Below are positions 1 through 12,719 of a DNA stretch of 64,000 nt, in pieces. Each line of letters opens with the position of its first letter. The first letter of the stretch is position 1. The notes under the pieces are model-generated. The model saw only the letters and a program-made list of their open reading frames with translations, was not told where the DNA came from and did no database searches. The position numbers and the translations under genes were made by a program. This stretch comes from Cubamyces lactineus (taxonomy: Eukaryota > Basidiomycota > Agaricomycetes > Polyporales > Polyporaceae): NCBI GenBank assembly GCA_022376465.1, contig JACDTU010000012.1, positions 1,240,001 through 1,304,000 of the forward strand, given 5' to 3'.

Positions 1-687
1 CTGAGTGTACGAGGACATACGCCGAGGAGAACCTCAAATCTCCTGAGGATGCCGCCCCCTTAATGCACTGCTGATAAGGAGGGGTGCAGGCCAGGCTGAT
101 GACGTGCTGAAAATGCAAGGATACGCCAGGTAAGATGCATCCCGGTCGTTGCCCACGTTTTCATACGAGCGTGCCGACCATAACCAACGTGGTATTTTGC
201 CTGGTCTTGCAGCACCCAGTGTCGTACCTATGAGCAAAAGCCTAGGAGCGTTTAATTTAAGGAGGCTGGCCAGAAGAGAGCAGCCGGCGTTAGCACAGGA
301 TTTGTGGTGCCTCGTCGATCAAAAAACATGGCGCGACCGACGGACCGCGCGTACCGATCGCGATCTCCCCTTGCCAGTCCGGGAGTTTGTTCAACGGCGG
401 ATGGTCTGGATCCACTCGCCCTGAATGTCCCCGCAAAATGCGGCCCTCGCGTGGCCAGTCTCCACCGCTAGCTGTCGCCACAGGTTCTTGCTTGAAGCCC
501 TATCGATGATAGCCAAAGTCTTATTAATTTCGTGCCCCGGCGGGTTCGTCTCCGAGACCCCTCGAGGGTCGACCAAGGGCTCTTCTCAACCATCCTTCTC
601 CCTTTCTTCTACTCTCCCTCAGTACTCGTCGACGCTGGCCTAGATATGCACGGTCGACAGGGCTCGCTGCACTGCGAACTTGATACC
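1..687. other. Left-edge non-coding stretch
   Basis: No convincing gene was found. The small open frames on both strands overlap each other and show no recognisable domain. The last few hundred bases probably hold the promoter and 5' leader of the fucosyltransferase-like gene, including a CT-rich run around 570-620. Confidence 0.4.
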
Positions 688-2739
688 ATGGTCTCAAGCT
701 CGGACGAGGAGTCGAGGTCGGACGTCAGCTATAACCACGGGCACACTCAAAACACTCCTTTGCTTCCCCTCCGGTCTTGGAGCCCATCCGCACTCAAGGA
801 AACCTTCTTCGCCTCTTCTCCAAAATCCTTCGCATGGCCCGTACGCATTTCGTTTCCGCACAGGGTGCGGCGAAGATACCTCCTTTTGGCGGTCATCCTG
901 CTCGTGACCCTCAGTAGTGTGCCTATGCTTTTCTCGCCCAGACCCGACGCACGTAGTCTGCAAACCGTGCCAGTGCCGTCTTCCTTGAATCCTCCTTTAC
1001 CGTCAGCCAGCGATGCGGAGCCTGGGCCATACGTGGACATTATCGACGAAGATGCGCTTCCCGTCTATCTTAGGCCAGAAACGTACCTAGAAGGACCTGT
1101 AGCAACTGTGCACTTCCGAGGTATGTGGCAATCACCGAGCAGATCGCCCAGCCTCACAGAAGGAATACCTTGACAGACAGTCTCCGGAATGACACTGGTT
1201 ACTTGACCTCGTTCCTGTCAGCGGGTTTCAGTAAGTCGCGTTGCACCATATAGACGTCTCCTTCAACTGACCGCTCCGTGCAGCGAATGACCAGATCACT
1301 ATCGTGAGTTCCCGAGCACGTCCGACCCACTCATATCCCCGCTCACCTGCATGCAGGGAAACCTCATATACCTCTCCATGATAACGGGACGCATACCCAT
1401 CCTCCCGCCCTTCACCTCGTACATCGACGGCTCCGCCTCTCCGCTGCCGTTCTCTGAGATCTTCGACATACCCCGGATGGCGCTCGGCACGAACATGCCC
1501 ATCCTGGAGTGGCACATGGTCAAGGACGTCGACCGCGCGCACGCGGAGCATGCCAAGGACGAGGTCGGCTGCTGGAATATCTGGGAGGTGGACAACCTTC
1601 AGTCGGACGGTCCGCGCGGGAGCTACTCGCCCATCCTACTCACGCTCGGTGAGCCGAATGGATACAGGTCTTCAGGCACCTACTCACTGTCGACGAATTG
1701 TAGACGTATCGTACACGCGCGCGCCGGCATCCGTCAAGCTGTTACCGGGGTACGAGCACGACTCGCATTCCACGTTCTGGGCGCTCGCGAAGCTCGCTTT
1801 CTCAGAAGGCCGCGCAGAGGTCCTGGCGAAGCCTGATGAGCATCCTACGCGACCGTCCGGGACGAACAACGTCATCCTCCCGCCAGACGAGCAGCTTGTG
1901 TGCTACGACTACCTGTACTACGTCTGTGCGCTCGAGGTGCGTTCGACAAGACGGTTTGTCAAGATGGGAATAGGTTTTGATGATATCCGGTAGCCGTTCG
2001 AGTTCGACAAGGACTACAGCCCGATGTGGAGGGACGTCATGGTGCACGCACACTGGACTGAGGCCCTCGCCGAGCTGGCGAGAGGATACCTGCGGCGGCT
2101 CTTCAGGCTCTCCGACACAGCCTCCATTCCTCCCGTACGTACCGCTCACTTCCTCGCCTCACACCCCAGACGAGGGAGCATCCCACGCTAACCAACCAAC
2201 CGCCTTCGCGCACACAGTTCATCGCGATCCACGCGCGGCGCGGCGACTTCCTCGGCTGGTGCGGCGACGTCCCGAAGGAGGACTGCTTCGCGCCGCTGGG
2301 CGTGTTCGCGCGGCGCGTGCGCGAGGTGCAGGAGGAGATCCGGAGCCGGCACGGCGTGTACGTGCACCACGTCATCATGACCGGCGACGAGAAGGACCCG
2401 CTCTGGTGGGACGCGGTCGAGGAGCGCGGCTGGCTCCGGATCGACCACGCCGGCGAGCGCACCGCGGAGCAGTACGGGAACTGGTGCGTATTAGTATGAT
2501 GGCTTGCCGTCGAACTGGCTGTGGACTGTTGCACTGTGGGCTGACGAGCCGGCTTGATTGGTTGCTTGGCTTGTAGGTATCCGGTCGTGCTCGACGCGGT
2601 CGTGCAGTCCATGGCGATCGGCTTCGTGGGCACCGACCGCTCGACGTTCTCGATCATGGGCAGGCGCCGGGTGAGCGACTGGAACCGGGGCGCGGTGCGG
2701 ATGGTGAAGTGGGGGTACGTCGGCGCGGACGATCATTGA
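688..2739 (+). CDS. O-fucosyltransferase-like type II membrane protein
   Basis: Predicted Golgi/ER glycosyltransferase of the GDP-fucose protein O-fucosyltransferase-like group found in basidiomycetes. I count about eight exons; the first four read 688-1120, 1177-1230, 1284-1303 and 1357-1648, and the rest follow to 2739. The N-terminus has a basic stretch followed by one hydrophobic anchor (around YLLLAVILLVTLSSVPMLF), the layout of a type II Golgi enzyme. A downstream exon carries HARRGDF, the conserved Arg-containing nucleotide-sugar motif of this fold, and the C-terminus has a Ser-Thr-rich FSIMGRR segment. The start at 688 is chosen for its ACCATGG context; an in-frame ATG lies at 646. 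Donor substrate and acceptor are inferred from family only. It converges on the helicase gene downstream. Confidence 0.8.
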
Positions 2740-3394
2740 GTCGAGCTCTGGCCAGAAGGAGAGGGGTGTCATGAAGATGCGGGTTCCCCGATGGACTGAC
2801 TGTACTATAGTAAGTGTGCGATCGCCCTCTGCGCGTGCTAGTGGCGGGCGTCGTAATTGTCGTGGCTAGATCTGTTTGTTAGGATACGTGCACTTCACCT
2901 GTATAGTAGACCACAAACTCTATCATACTGCTATCACTTTGCCTCTACCGTCTCCCCTCGACATCTGCAACTTGGTGTGCGACCAATTCGTACAGTGGCG
3001 CTCGAAAGTATTGCACGCCGGTTCGTGGAACATTGACTTCTTGTTTCCGTTGGCCCATCTTCTCCTCCAATGGGGTAGCACATATCACATTGCTACCAAT
3101 CACGCATGTCATACGTTGACTTTGAAATATTTCACGAAGGTGTAAGAGGACTATGGATGTTCTGAATAATAGCCGCGTGCAATACTCTTGAGCGCCACCG
3201 TATATCATTCGTACTCGTCATACTGCCATACGATCATACACTTCACGCTGCGTACACCACCTTCCTCGACCTACGTATCGTACACCACACTCTGCGTGCT
3301 ATGATACACTCACACCAACCGCATACGTAACGCCGGGATACACCGAGAGAAACATACCCAGTCGCAAGTTATGCCATTCCCTCTCGACTTTCAT
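2740..3394. other. Convergent intergenic region
   Basis: Sequence between two genes that end towards each other. It contains AT-richer 3'-UTR-like DNA and short open frames on both strands without domain signal. No RNA gene or repeat was recognised. Confidence 0.4.
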
Positions 3395-6300
3395 TCACGA
3401 GTCCCACTCCCATTCCGCGCTGAAGCTCATACTGCCGAACCCGCCGTCCAGGCCCAGGCTACCCATGTCCATCAAGTCTGCGAGATTGAGCTGGGGCTTC
3501 TCCGGCTTCTCCGGCGCCTTCTTGGGCTCGACGATGCCCTTCATCGCGATCTTCATGTCCTTCTGCCACTCAGCCATCACCTTGGGAGGGAGCCCACGGA
3601 GCTGCTCGTCAACCTGCAGCGTGAGCTGCTTCAATAAATCGAGGTCGCGCGACTTGTGCACTTCCGCTGTGGGGCCGAGCGCCTTACAGAGTGTCTCGAC
3701 CTGGTTGAGCAGCCGTCTGGATGGGGAGAGAGAGATCAGTATGAATACAGAATTGAGCTTAAGAGGCTACGTGCTTGGTCTGCGTCAGTGCAGTGCTAAC
3801 GGCCTCGAGCTCCAGATGCCTCGCGAGATTGAACCTCTTCTTCGCCTCGCTCTTCGCTTCGTGCAGTTGGGTCTTGATGCCGTCGGCGACCATGTAAAGG
3901 TGCGGGATGGGGCCCTGGTACAGCAGACGGTAGTACACGTACGGCCACTCCATCTTCTGAGACTGCTCGAGGAAGCTCGCGAAGATCCGCCTCTTCTTCT
4001 CTTCTCTCGGTGTCGTCTTGCGCAGGCGTTCCCGAGCGAGGTGGCGCTGGTAAGCGGACGCGATCGTCTGTGCCGCCTGTATCTCCTGCTCAGTCGGCGC
4101 TGCAGGGGCTCGGTTGGCCTGCTCTGCGTCGATCGTGAGCGTGATGTTCTCCACGTCCAGTACGCCTTGCTCAAAAATGTCTCCGCCTACATCCTGCGAT
4201 TCCTCCAGCATCACCTCCGTGTCTTCGTCTGCGTTGTGCGCCTCTTGTATGTCGATGACTGGAACGAGTGGGAAGTCGTCTGCACGGCGACCAGCACTTG
4301 GAGCATCCGGTCCGCCCGTCTTGAGAATCCATGGAATCTCCTCCAGCCGATTGAAAATCACGCGGCGTACCAATCGCATCGGGTTGCGGAGGACAGGATA
4401 GGACTCATGGTGCAGAAGGATCATCTCGTCAAGCGCTGTACCTGAACTTGTTCGGCGGATATGGCGAGCTAGGTCCTCCCAACTCGTCGCGCTGACATAC
4501 CTAGAGGCAGCATTTCGTTGGCTATCGCGCCAAATGCCCAACAAAAGTAAAACATGAGAGGCTTACTTCTCAATGATTGGATGGAACGTTCTGCCTGGCT
4601 GTCGAACTGAAGTGATCGCCCTGAGAATGTCGCATTGCAATCTAAAAGACCGGACGTTATAACCCCCTGGACGATATCAGTGAGCATTTGAACGTGCGGA
4701 TGACTTAGTAGTTCTGCAACGCACATAGACAGTATATTTGGCATCTGCAGACATGTTGGTGAGCACACTGATTGCACGAATGGAGCTACAGCTGAGGCTC
4801 ACATCCTAGAGAAGAACAAATTTCGGTACGAATACCCCAAGCGTTGCAGGTTCAGTCCGTCGTATAGCAGCCACACTATGTTATGGGTAATTCAGCTCAA
4901 TTAGCCTCCTCCTCGTTAATGACAACTTACACTTACCTGCTCTGCCACAATAGATGTCTTCCAGCACATCGTCGATGTGCTTTTTGAATACGAGTGCCGC
5001 ACGAGTGTTCTTGGATGACAGGGATGCAACATCCGGTGCCAGCCGCATGATCCAACTCCTAGGTAGAGTGACATTGTGTAGCATCCCATGATGCTCCCCA
5101 ATGCGGTATGCGATACTCAATGAACCACTGAGGTATTCCATGAAGTCGCATAGAACACCGACGTCGATCGGAATCTTGTTGCCTAAGATGTGACTAATGG
5201 ATTGTTAATTGCTAAGGGTAGCGGACTCGAACTCGGACTCAACACTAGGTAGTGCTTACTCTAAGAAAAGAATTCCCCTGTTCAACGAGTTTTCGTCGTC
5301 ATTTTGCGTGCAAGATAAAAGATCATGGACGACATAGGTGTCCGGTCCTCTGAGGAGCAGCACGGGCCTACACGCGTCCACACAGGGCACTCGGTGCAGG
5401 TATTCCCAAGCAACCTTCGGGTCGCTATGAAGTGCTACACGAACTGCCCTCAAGAGGGTCGTGAGAAAATCAGGACTGTAGCTGACGCTGTAGAGCAAGC
5501 TGCGGACCCATGTTCCCACCAGCGAGCGGACGTGCTCGAATGCTGTGACAAGTGCGGGGTCAAAGACACAAGGCGAGCCAAGCTTGTAATAGGGCGGGAA
5601 GAGTGTGTCGTGCAGCTTGCGCAGCCAGTATCTGCAGAATCTCTGTTGAGCGTTCTGTCGGCTAAGAGAACAATACGTTTGTCGAAAAGTCCTACCCTTG
5701 CTGATGGAGTTGCTCCTGTAGATTCTCGACCGCATAGACAGTCCGATATACCAGTATTTGCAGCACTACTACTCGCACTCGGGAATTGTAAGATTCGGCG
5801 TCGTAGCGTTGGAAGTTGTCATGGAACTGGGGGCAATCATTCCGATTGCAGCGACCATACGCGGCGTAGGGCAGGCACGGGTGCAGGATGCGAAGGTTAC
5901 GCACGACTTCATTCTCTTGACGAATCCGCTGCAGCAGACGATTCTTGAATACGTTGTTGATGATCGTCTCGAGTTCCCACCGAGGGATGGAAGTGCCCTG
6001 CTCGGTCACACGGGCGCTCGGCCCAGTGCGAGGATTAATCTGCGCGCTCAGGAATGTGCCCGGAGGTACCAGGACGTGGTCTTCAGTTTCAGGAGAGTCC
6101 TGGAGTGCGAAGAGCCTGCGGACAAGGGCGTTGCTGCATACTGTGGTAGTACCGACTAGCTTCTGTAGGATGTGCATATACTCGAGGAATATCTCCAACT
6201 TGGTGGAGACCTCGGTGATTGACGCGGTCTGGAGCTGCATTGGCAGAGCGAAGATGTGATCAAGACACATGAGAGCGGCCGCTGCATTTCCCTGTAGTTG

Positions 6301-9300
6301 GAAGACTTTCCATAGCGCTCCCAAGGCATCTGTGTCGCGTTTTGCGATAGCACGGAACATGGATACCTACATGCGTTCGTGAGTACTAGTCCCGACAGAC
6401 TCAGCATCAATTAGATTATACCTCGTCGTGTAGCTCTGCATCTGTATTGAGATCGGCAAGACTGTCCGCTTTTGCGAGTAGATCACCCAATGTCGTATCA
6501 CCCTTCAACAGGGTCTCGTTCACCACAGTCCCGAAGGGAAGGTGACGCCAAAGGCCATCCAGTAGACAGCGTGTTGCCTTCCTCACCAATGCAGGGTTAC
6601 CGCGGTCCATAGTGAGGAGACGTATCGCTTGCAGAATGTTTCCCTCTGAGAGAGATATGTCGGCAGCATCCTCATAGCGGCCAAGCTCTTCGAGGTAAGA
6701 CGCGCGTGCAACCCCGAGGCCATAGTCGTCCATGTACTCCAGGAACTCCTCGTCTGTCTCGAAGAGCTCTCTCGCCTTCCTGAAGCGGCGTAAATTAGCG
6801 ACCTGAGGTACGACATACGCGAGCCAACCGCACTCACATGATCCGCTTCTCTCGGAGGAAGTACAACTTCGACACCTCCACAATGCTATTTGCGATACTC
6901 GCCGACATCTGTGGCCTGTGAAGGCGCACGATTTCGACTGCTTCCTCGAACTTCCCTGCCTTCCGAAAGTGAGAAGCGGCGAGGTTGTACTCGCCGGCGT
7001 TCTGGTATGCCTGAGCAGCTCGGTAGTCGTCGCCGCTCTGGATGTAGCACTCGGCAGCGATGCGATAGTACGCCCGCTTCTCAGTCACAGCCTCCTGTGC
7101 CGATGCGATGAATGCCTGTGCCGCTGTATTGTAAGCATTCGCACGAGTTGCTGCATCCGCTTTGGCGATCAGGGGGGAACGCGCGACATCTCTCAGATGG
7201 TACGCATGGGCGACAGCTTTCTCTCTCTGGAGTCCAGCGCGTTCGTAGCAGTGCATCGCTTGCATGTAACGACGATGATTGAAGAGATTGAGTGCCATTT
7301 TGGCCCAGTCCTCGGCGGTGGAAGAGACCGCGAGCTGTGGGACCTCTGTATTGGGGTTGCAGTTCTGGATGAGATCCTTCCGTGTCCAGACAAACTACAG
7401 GCCAACTGAGCAAGGAGCAGAGAAGCAGCGAAATCGAAGCTGCTCACCCTCATGGGATCACCCTTGTCGGAGCAATCTGCAATCCAGAGGTTCTTGCGAG
7501 CCCTCGTGATCGCAACGTACAGGAATTTGAGCTATGGACACAATCAGTACGTTGCACGTCTTCGCCAGTTCGCGGAGACGCACCTCCCGACATATCCCGC
7601 TGTGACGCGCCTCGTCAAACCGTGGCGCTGACAGCTTGCCGCGTTGCTCAGGTGGTACGGCATTCAGAACCACACGCCACTGAGAGACATCCGCAGTCGA
7701 GTCCTCGAAGAAGTTGAAGAGTAGGACCTGGCAAGAGGCGTGAGCGACCGATCAGAGTTGCGCGCTTATGAAGAAACCTACGTCGTTGAACTCGAGACCT
7801 TTGCTCTCGTACAGGGTCCTGCGATCATCGCTAATCAGCGAAGCTACCCTAGAGTGATAGTCATGGGGCTCACAGAATGAGACCGATGTCTCCTACTTGA
7901 GCGCGGAGCCTCTCGCGCGCTGCCTCGTCACGAACCAGAATACCTGAGAGGTCACGATTAGTACCCGGGGTTGTGTAGTACAGCATGAGTCAAACTGACA
8001 TTGCTGAGCCCCGAACTCGATGTGACTTCCACTGTGCCAGATAGTTGTCAGTATATTTCCGCTTCGTCTAGAGACTCATGTCTGATAGATACTTACGATG
8101 CCCCAAACAGAAATTGCTCGTATCGGACGGTGTTCTGATCCCATCCGCTGAAGAAGACGGGCTTCAATCCAGCGACCATGCCCGTTTCCCGTCCGAGAGC
8201 ATCGATCGCATTGGGCCAGAACTGCGTAATGAGCTCGATCACCGAGTATGCACAGTCGACGATACCAGCGTGTGAGCGGTAGTTAACGGCAAGGTGGAAG
8301 GATTCTGGCTGAACGCGTTTGTCGGTGTTGCCGAGTGCGGTAGCCTAGGGTAGGAACAGATTCAGCAACGCAACTACAGGCGTGGCAATTCCCACGAACC
8401 TCCTCGTAGCGGTACAAGAACGCTTTCAGGTCGTTGAACCGAAACGCGCTGCCGACGGAGATAGTCTGTGCTGTATCGCCCGCCCAGAACATCCCACGCG
8501 GGTTGCGACACAATGTTCGTAGCACTGACAGCATGCTTGAGCAGCCACACAGGTGAAGTGGAACCTAGTCAACGCACCGACGGCATCTATGAGGAGGTTG
8601 TCCTGCGCTTCGTCGACATATCTGGATAGCGACACGTGAGCTCGATACACCCGGGCATACTCAGCACTCACATAAAGTCCACCTCTTGTCCAGGCACTCC
8701 CATCGTCTTCAAGAAATTGATCAGGGCGTGAGTCCTGAATACAAGTGAGTGAGTTCATGCAACGGGACAGGGACGCAAGAGGTTAGCTGACCGATCAGCT
8801 GCATCATAGTCTCCTCGCTCCTTCTTCTTCTTGAGATATGCTTGGAACAACCTGTAGATGTTCTCGCGCTGGGACGCAAATGTCGCCTGAGTCCGGTGGC
8901 TGAGTTTGCAGTATGACTCCATGTCGAGATAGCCTTCCGGATGAGCCAAGGCTTCTTCGGACCCCTTGATGACCCCTGTAGCCACAACTTGGACGTGAGC
9001 GACACGTTCGCCAGTTGCTCGAATGACACTCACCCATGAACTCTCCGAAGACGAGGGTAGGATCTGTGGGACCTCCATTACTATGGGCTCCCTGCTGGAG
9101 GTGATGACGACACGTACCAAGTCCTTTCGTCCCAGAGAAGTGAGACCAGTACTCCTCAAGGAAGGTTCCGAAGGAGACAAACGAGGCGCGGCGCTGTTGC
9201 ATGTAGTCGTTTGATACAACACCATCTGTGTCCTGAGGGCCACGTGGCTCTAGCACATCTTGCATCGCTCTAGAGACGGCTGCGTCATTGCGCTTGGCGT

Positions 9301-12084
9301 TCTCCGCGTAGTGAAACTCGGCCTCGAGCAGTCGGCACACCTGATCAATAGAAATTGTCACAATATCAGCAGCATACGGCAAGACGAGCACAATATACTC
9401 ACGTGGTCATACGTGAGGAACATAGGGAAGTTCTCCTCCTTCAGCTCCCCATAGCGTTTAGGGAGACCGCCGTGCCAGTAGATCTCTTCGTCGAGGTCGA
9501 CTAGACCTTGCTCCTCTTTGGCCTTCTTCTGCGAAGCCGTCTTCGACAACTCCATCGCGGACTGGTTGGCAGTCGCGAGGGAATCCAAGAGCTTCGTGAA
9601 GTACTCCTCGACCTTCTCCGCGAGGACACGGGATTGGGTGACGAACAGTTGACGTGGCTTTGCCATCGTGTCCCGATGGCTCTCCCACGAACGCTCGATC
9701 CCGAGCATTTTGAACATCATGGTCGTAGTTTTTCTACAACAATGAATACGAGTCTTAGAAGTATAAAGGAATGAAATGTGTTATGTACATACCCAGTACC
9801 ACTTCGTCCTGTTGACGTTAGACGAGTCAGAGGGCGTAGCAATGGCTCTTCAATATGTTACTTACCGAGCACGAAGCACGACGATGGGTGCTCAATGATT
9901 CTCTTCTCGTGAGGGCTGCAGAAATGTCATTAGTAGCTGCGTATACTGAGCCGACGCGGGTACTGACGAGACGTCAAACACATAGGCGACGTCTTTGTCC
10001 GCAAGGATACCTGAAATCTCATGTGTCACAAAATATACTACAGTAGGCATACCCTGAGGGTCTCACTGTTCAGTAGAGCCTGCATCGTCTTCAGCATGTA
10101 TTACATTCAGGACTGGAGGCTTGGGGAAGGACGTACCTGAGAGAACGTGACAAACTTTTCCAGACTGGTGACGGAGATCAAAGGATGATGAGTCGGGGCA
10201 GGTTGACGGTATATATACGCTGAACTTACACAAGCAGCGAGTGAAGCTGGATGACGTTCGTGAGTATCGTCCTGTCACAATGAGCACCAAAACTCGCCTC
10301 TTCGAGGTCTCCCTTTCGCATATCCGAGAGCGATAAAGGCTTTTCGAAGGCGATTGGCTCTGTAGGAGGAGGCCAAGACGCGGGCATCACAACGTTGTCG
10401 CCCGAGGCACGGGGCCGGTTGCGGTACGTGCACCTACCGAGATTCGTCAGATGCGCGCTGGCTAATGAGCGGAGAGTGTGACCAACCGCTTTCGATACTC
10501 AGCGCCCCTTCGCTCCAACTGCCGGCTCACGCAATCCCAGAACCTACGATCGAGTTGCGCATGGGTGTAGATGCCAAAGATCTTGAGCACTGTCGCTGAC
10601 GGATCAGAGCAAATGGCTTGCTAGTGAAATCAAGATTACGCGCCTTGTCGTTCCACCTGGGAGACTGACGTTAGCCTGGGGTGTGAGTATGTTTAGAACA
10701 GGGTCTAGGACTTACATCGCTTTCAAACTCTGGCACGCAATCCACATGGTACTACAAGGAATGTCCCATCACTGCAAGCCCTTCGGTGAGACCAAACAGA
10801 ACTCACCACCAAGCGTGTGTCGCTTGTCATCTTTGCCTCATATATGGGAATTTCTACATCGAGCCCTGTGAGACGCTTCTGATTGTCCTCGGAGAAATGC
10901 CCTCTGGAGAGTTCCCTATAGCGAACCGCATTAGCAGTATATCATCACATTCGTAGGAGAGTTCGAACCTGATTTTCTTGACAATAATCTTGAACAACTT
11001 TGGGTTCTTGTTGCGTGCTTGGCGGAGATTCCGATCCGCGCGGGTCGAAATCAGGATCCGCCATTCCCCGAAGCCGTTCACACTGTCGAAGTACAGCGCA
11101 GCCTTCATTGGTTGCACGAAGGGGTACGCAGATGGCTGTGCGTCGCTCTCTACTCGGACAGCTTCTGTTACCTTCTCCGGTCGTTTCACAAGAGCAGAGA
11201 CGTCTGGGGCCGGGGCGTGCTGGGGAATATACATGTCTCTGATCATGGTGGCCAATCGCGGTTCTCTGAACATGTTGAGATAATCCTGCCCAGACAGTCA
11301 GGACGATTGCCACGGCTGCGTCTGCAACCCACCTGTAGAATGGTTTTCTGGCGCTCTAAGACGCTCATGATCATGGTGCCCGCCTCCTCAGGTGTGGTTG
11401 GTATACTTGTACCATCATCGGCAATCGACTTGAGGACATCGGGTGCGAAATTGTTGAAACGGTTGGATCGCTTCTTCTGCTTATCCTTCCGGCGTACAGC
11501 AAAATGTGCGTCCGCGAACTCGTTCATGTCGTCCGCATCAACGGGCGCATCACTAGGGTGAACCCTCATGTTGGTTAAGGCTCGGAGAAGGGGGATGGCC
11601 GACTCGACATGTCTTCTATGACTCGTCAGAAACTGAGATTGTTCTCGTGGGTGATCAGGATAAGGGAGGAAGAGGAAATAGAGGGAGAAGCGATCAAGCA
11701 ACGTAGCCTGTAGCGACGCAACGAAACACTCCACATTGTCGGGGAAACCTTGCATAACGATCTTGTAGATTAGAGAAAAAGCTCCGCTGTTGATCGCTGT
11801 AAAAAAAGATCAGACATCGCCAGCGATGTGATTTCGATGACACTATCGCAACGGAAGTTGTTCAACGCACCTGAAAGTGCATATTCCAAACAGTGCCTGA
11901 CAGCGAGGAGCTCACGGATCGTGTCATCGAGGGATCCTGCTGACACGACGAGGTGGCTTTCAAGGGCGTTGATAGCGTCCCCGATCGCCAACTCGTCGTG
12001 TAGCAGTGTCGCGTCTAACAGGGCTGGTGCAGCCTCTGAGACACGACGACCCTCGGCGCGGGTGATCCATTGAGTGCTAGTCAT
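3395..12084 (-). CDS. TRANK1-like superfamily 1 (UvrD/Rep) helicase with TPR-like repeats
   Basis: Very large multi-exon gene, roughly 2,300 residues if the visible introns are removed. The start MTSTQW is at 12084; an in-frame ATG at 12177 is the alternative. The N-terminal third is a family-specific region. The helicase core then shows, in order: Walker A GRSGTGKTTT (codons split by the intron 9734-9792), Walker B YVDEAQD (near 8.62 kb), motif III GDTAQTI (near 8.48 kb), motif IV NYRSHAGIV (near 8.27 kb), motif V TLYESKGLEFND (near 7.79 kb) and motif VI YVAITRARKNLW (near 7.5 kb). Downstream, 6.4-7.3 kb encodes helical repeats with the A/Y pattern of TPRs, and the C-terminus is charged. This matches the fungal relatives of TPR/ankyrin protein TRANK1. 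Expected to be an ATP-driven nucleic-acid translocase; its biological role is unknown. It could be split into two genes, but frame continuity argues for one. Confidence 0.85.
9734..9792 (-). other. Intron interrupting the Walker A motif
   Basis: This 59-nt intron (donor GTATGT, acceptor TTGTAG on the minus strand) splits the Gly codon of GRSGTGKTTT. Correct splicing is needed to make an ATP-binding loop, so retention would abolish the helicase. Confidence 0.75.
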
Positions 12085-12719
12085 GACGATGCGAAACAGT
12101 GTGGAATGGCGGTAACGAAGATCGAGCGTCGTCGTTGCACAGAGCAACCCGCGCCGTACAAAGCGTGCACAACTCAACGTTTCAACAACGAGGCTTTAAG
12201 GTTAGCCAATGGTCGCCTGAACCTTGTGAAAAGCCGGCCGGTCCGAACTTGAATTCGAAGGGCTCCCGCGCCCGCACTGATGCGTTTGCGCGCTAGGATC
12301 TCCTGGGAGAGAACTCTCCGAGCGTGGAGGCTCAAGCTTCAACTGCATGCCAAGATGTTGGCACGTCTAGCGGCACTCTAGCGTGTGCGGTCAGGTTGAG
12401 GCAGAGCAGAGGTATGGAGGAGGAAGCAGTACTGTACCACTACTTAAGCGCCAGTGCTAACGCCGTTGGCCTGAAAGTCAGGTCCGCACAGCCACATATA
12501 CGTGGCTTGTTGCGACACTAGATAGCACCGTCTTCGTCGAGAGTCGCATCGTGCTGAATTGCTTTGTTACGAGTGCAAATATCTCAAGGCAAGCCTCAAA
12601 GGCCATTTGCCAAGCATCAAGGTGCTGTGAGTTCTTGAGTTCACCACAGACATGCGGAGGCGCTTAATTCACTCAGCTTTCGACTCCTCGAATCTTAGTC
12701 CTCCACGAGTGCTATTGTC
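12085..12719. other. Upstream region of the helicase gene
   Basis: About 630 nt between the helicase start and the F-box relic. It should contain the minus-strand helicase promoter. I see no clear gene or repeat; small open frames only. Confidence 0.35.

Noticed and set aside
3465..4445. 326-codon plus-strand frame
   Set aside because: Antisense to the C-terminal exons of the large helicase gene, whose frames are continuous and domain-supported.
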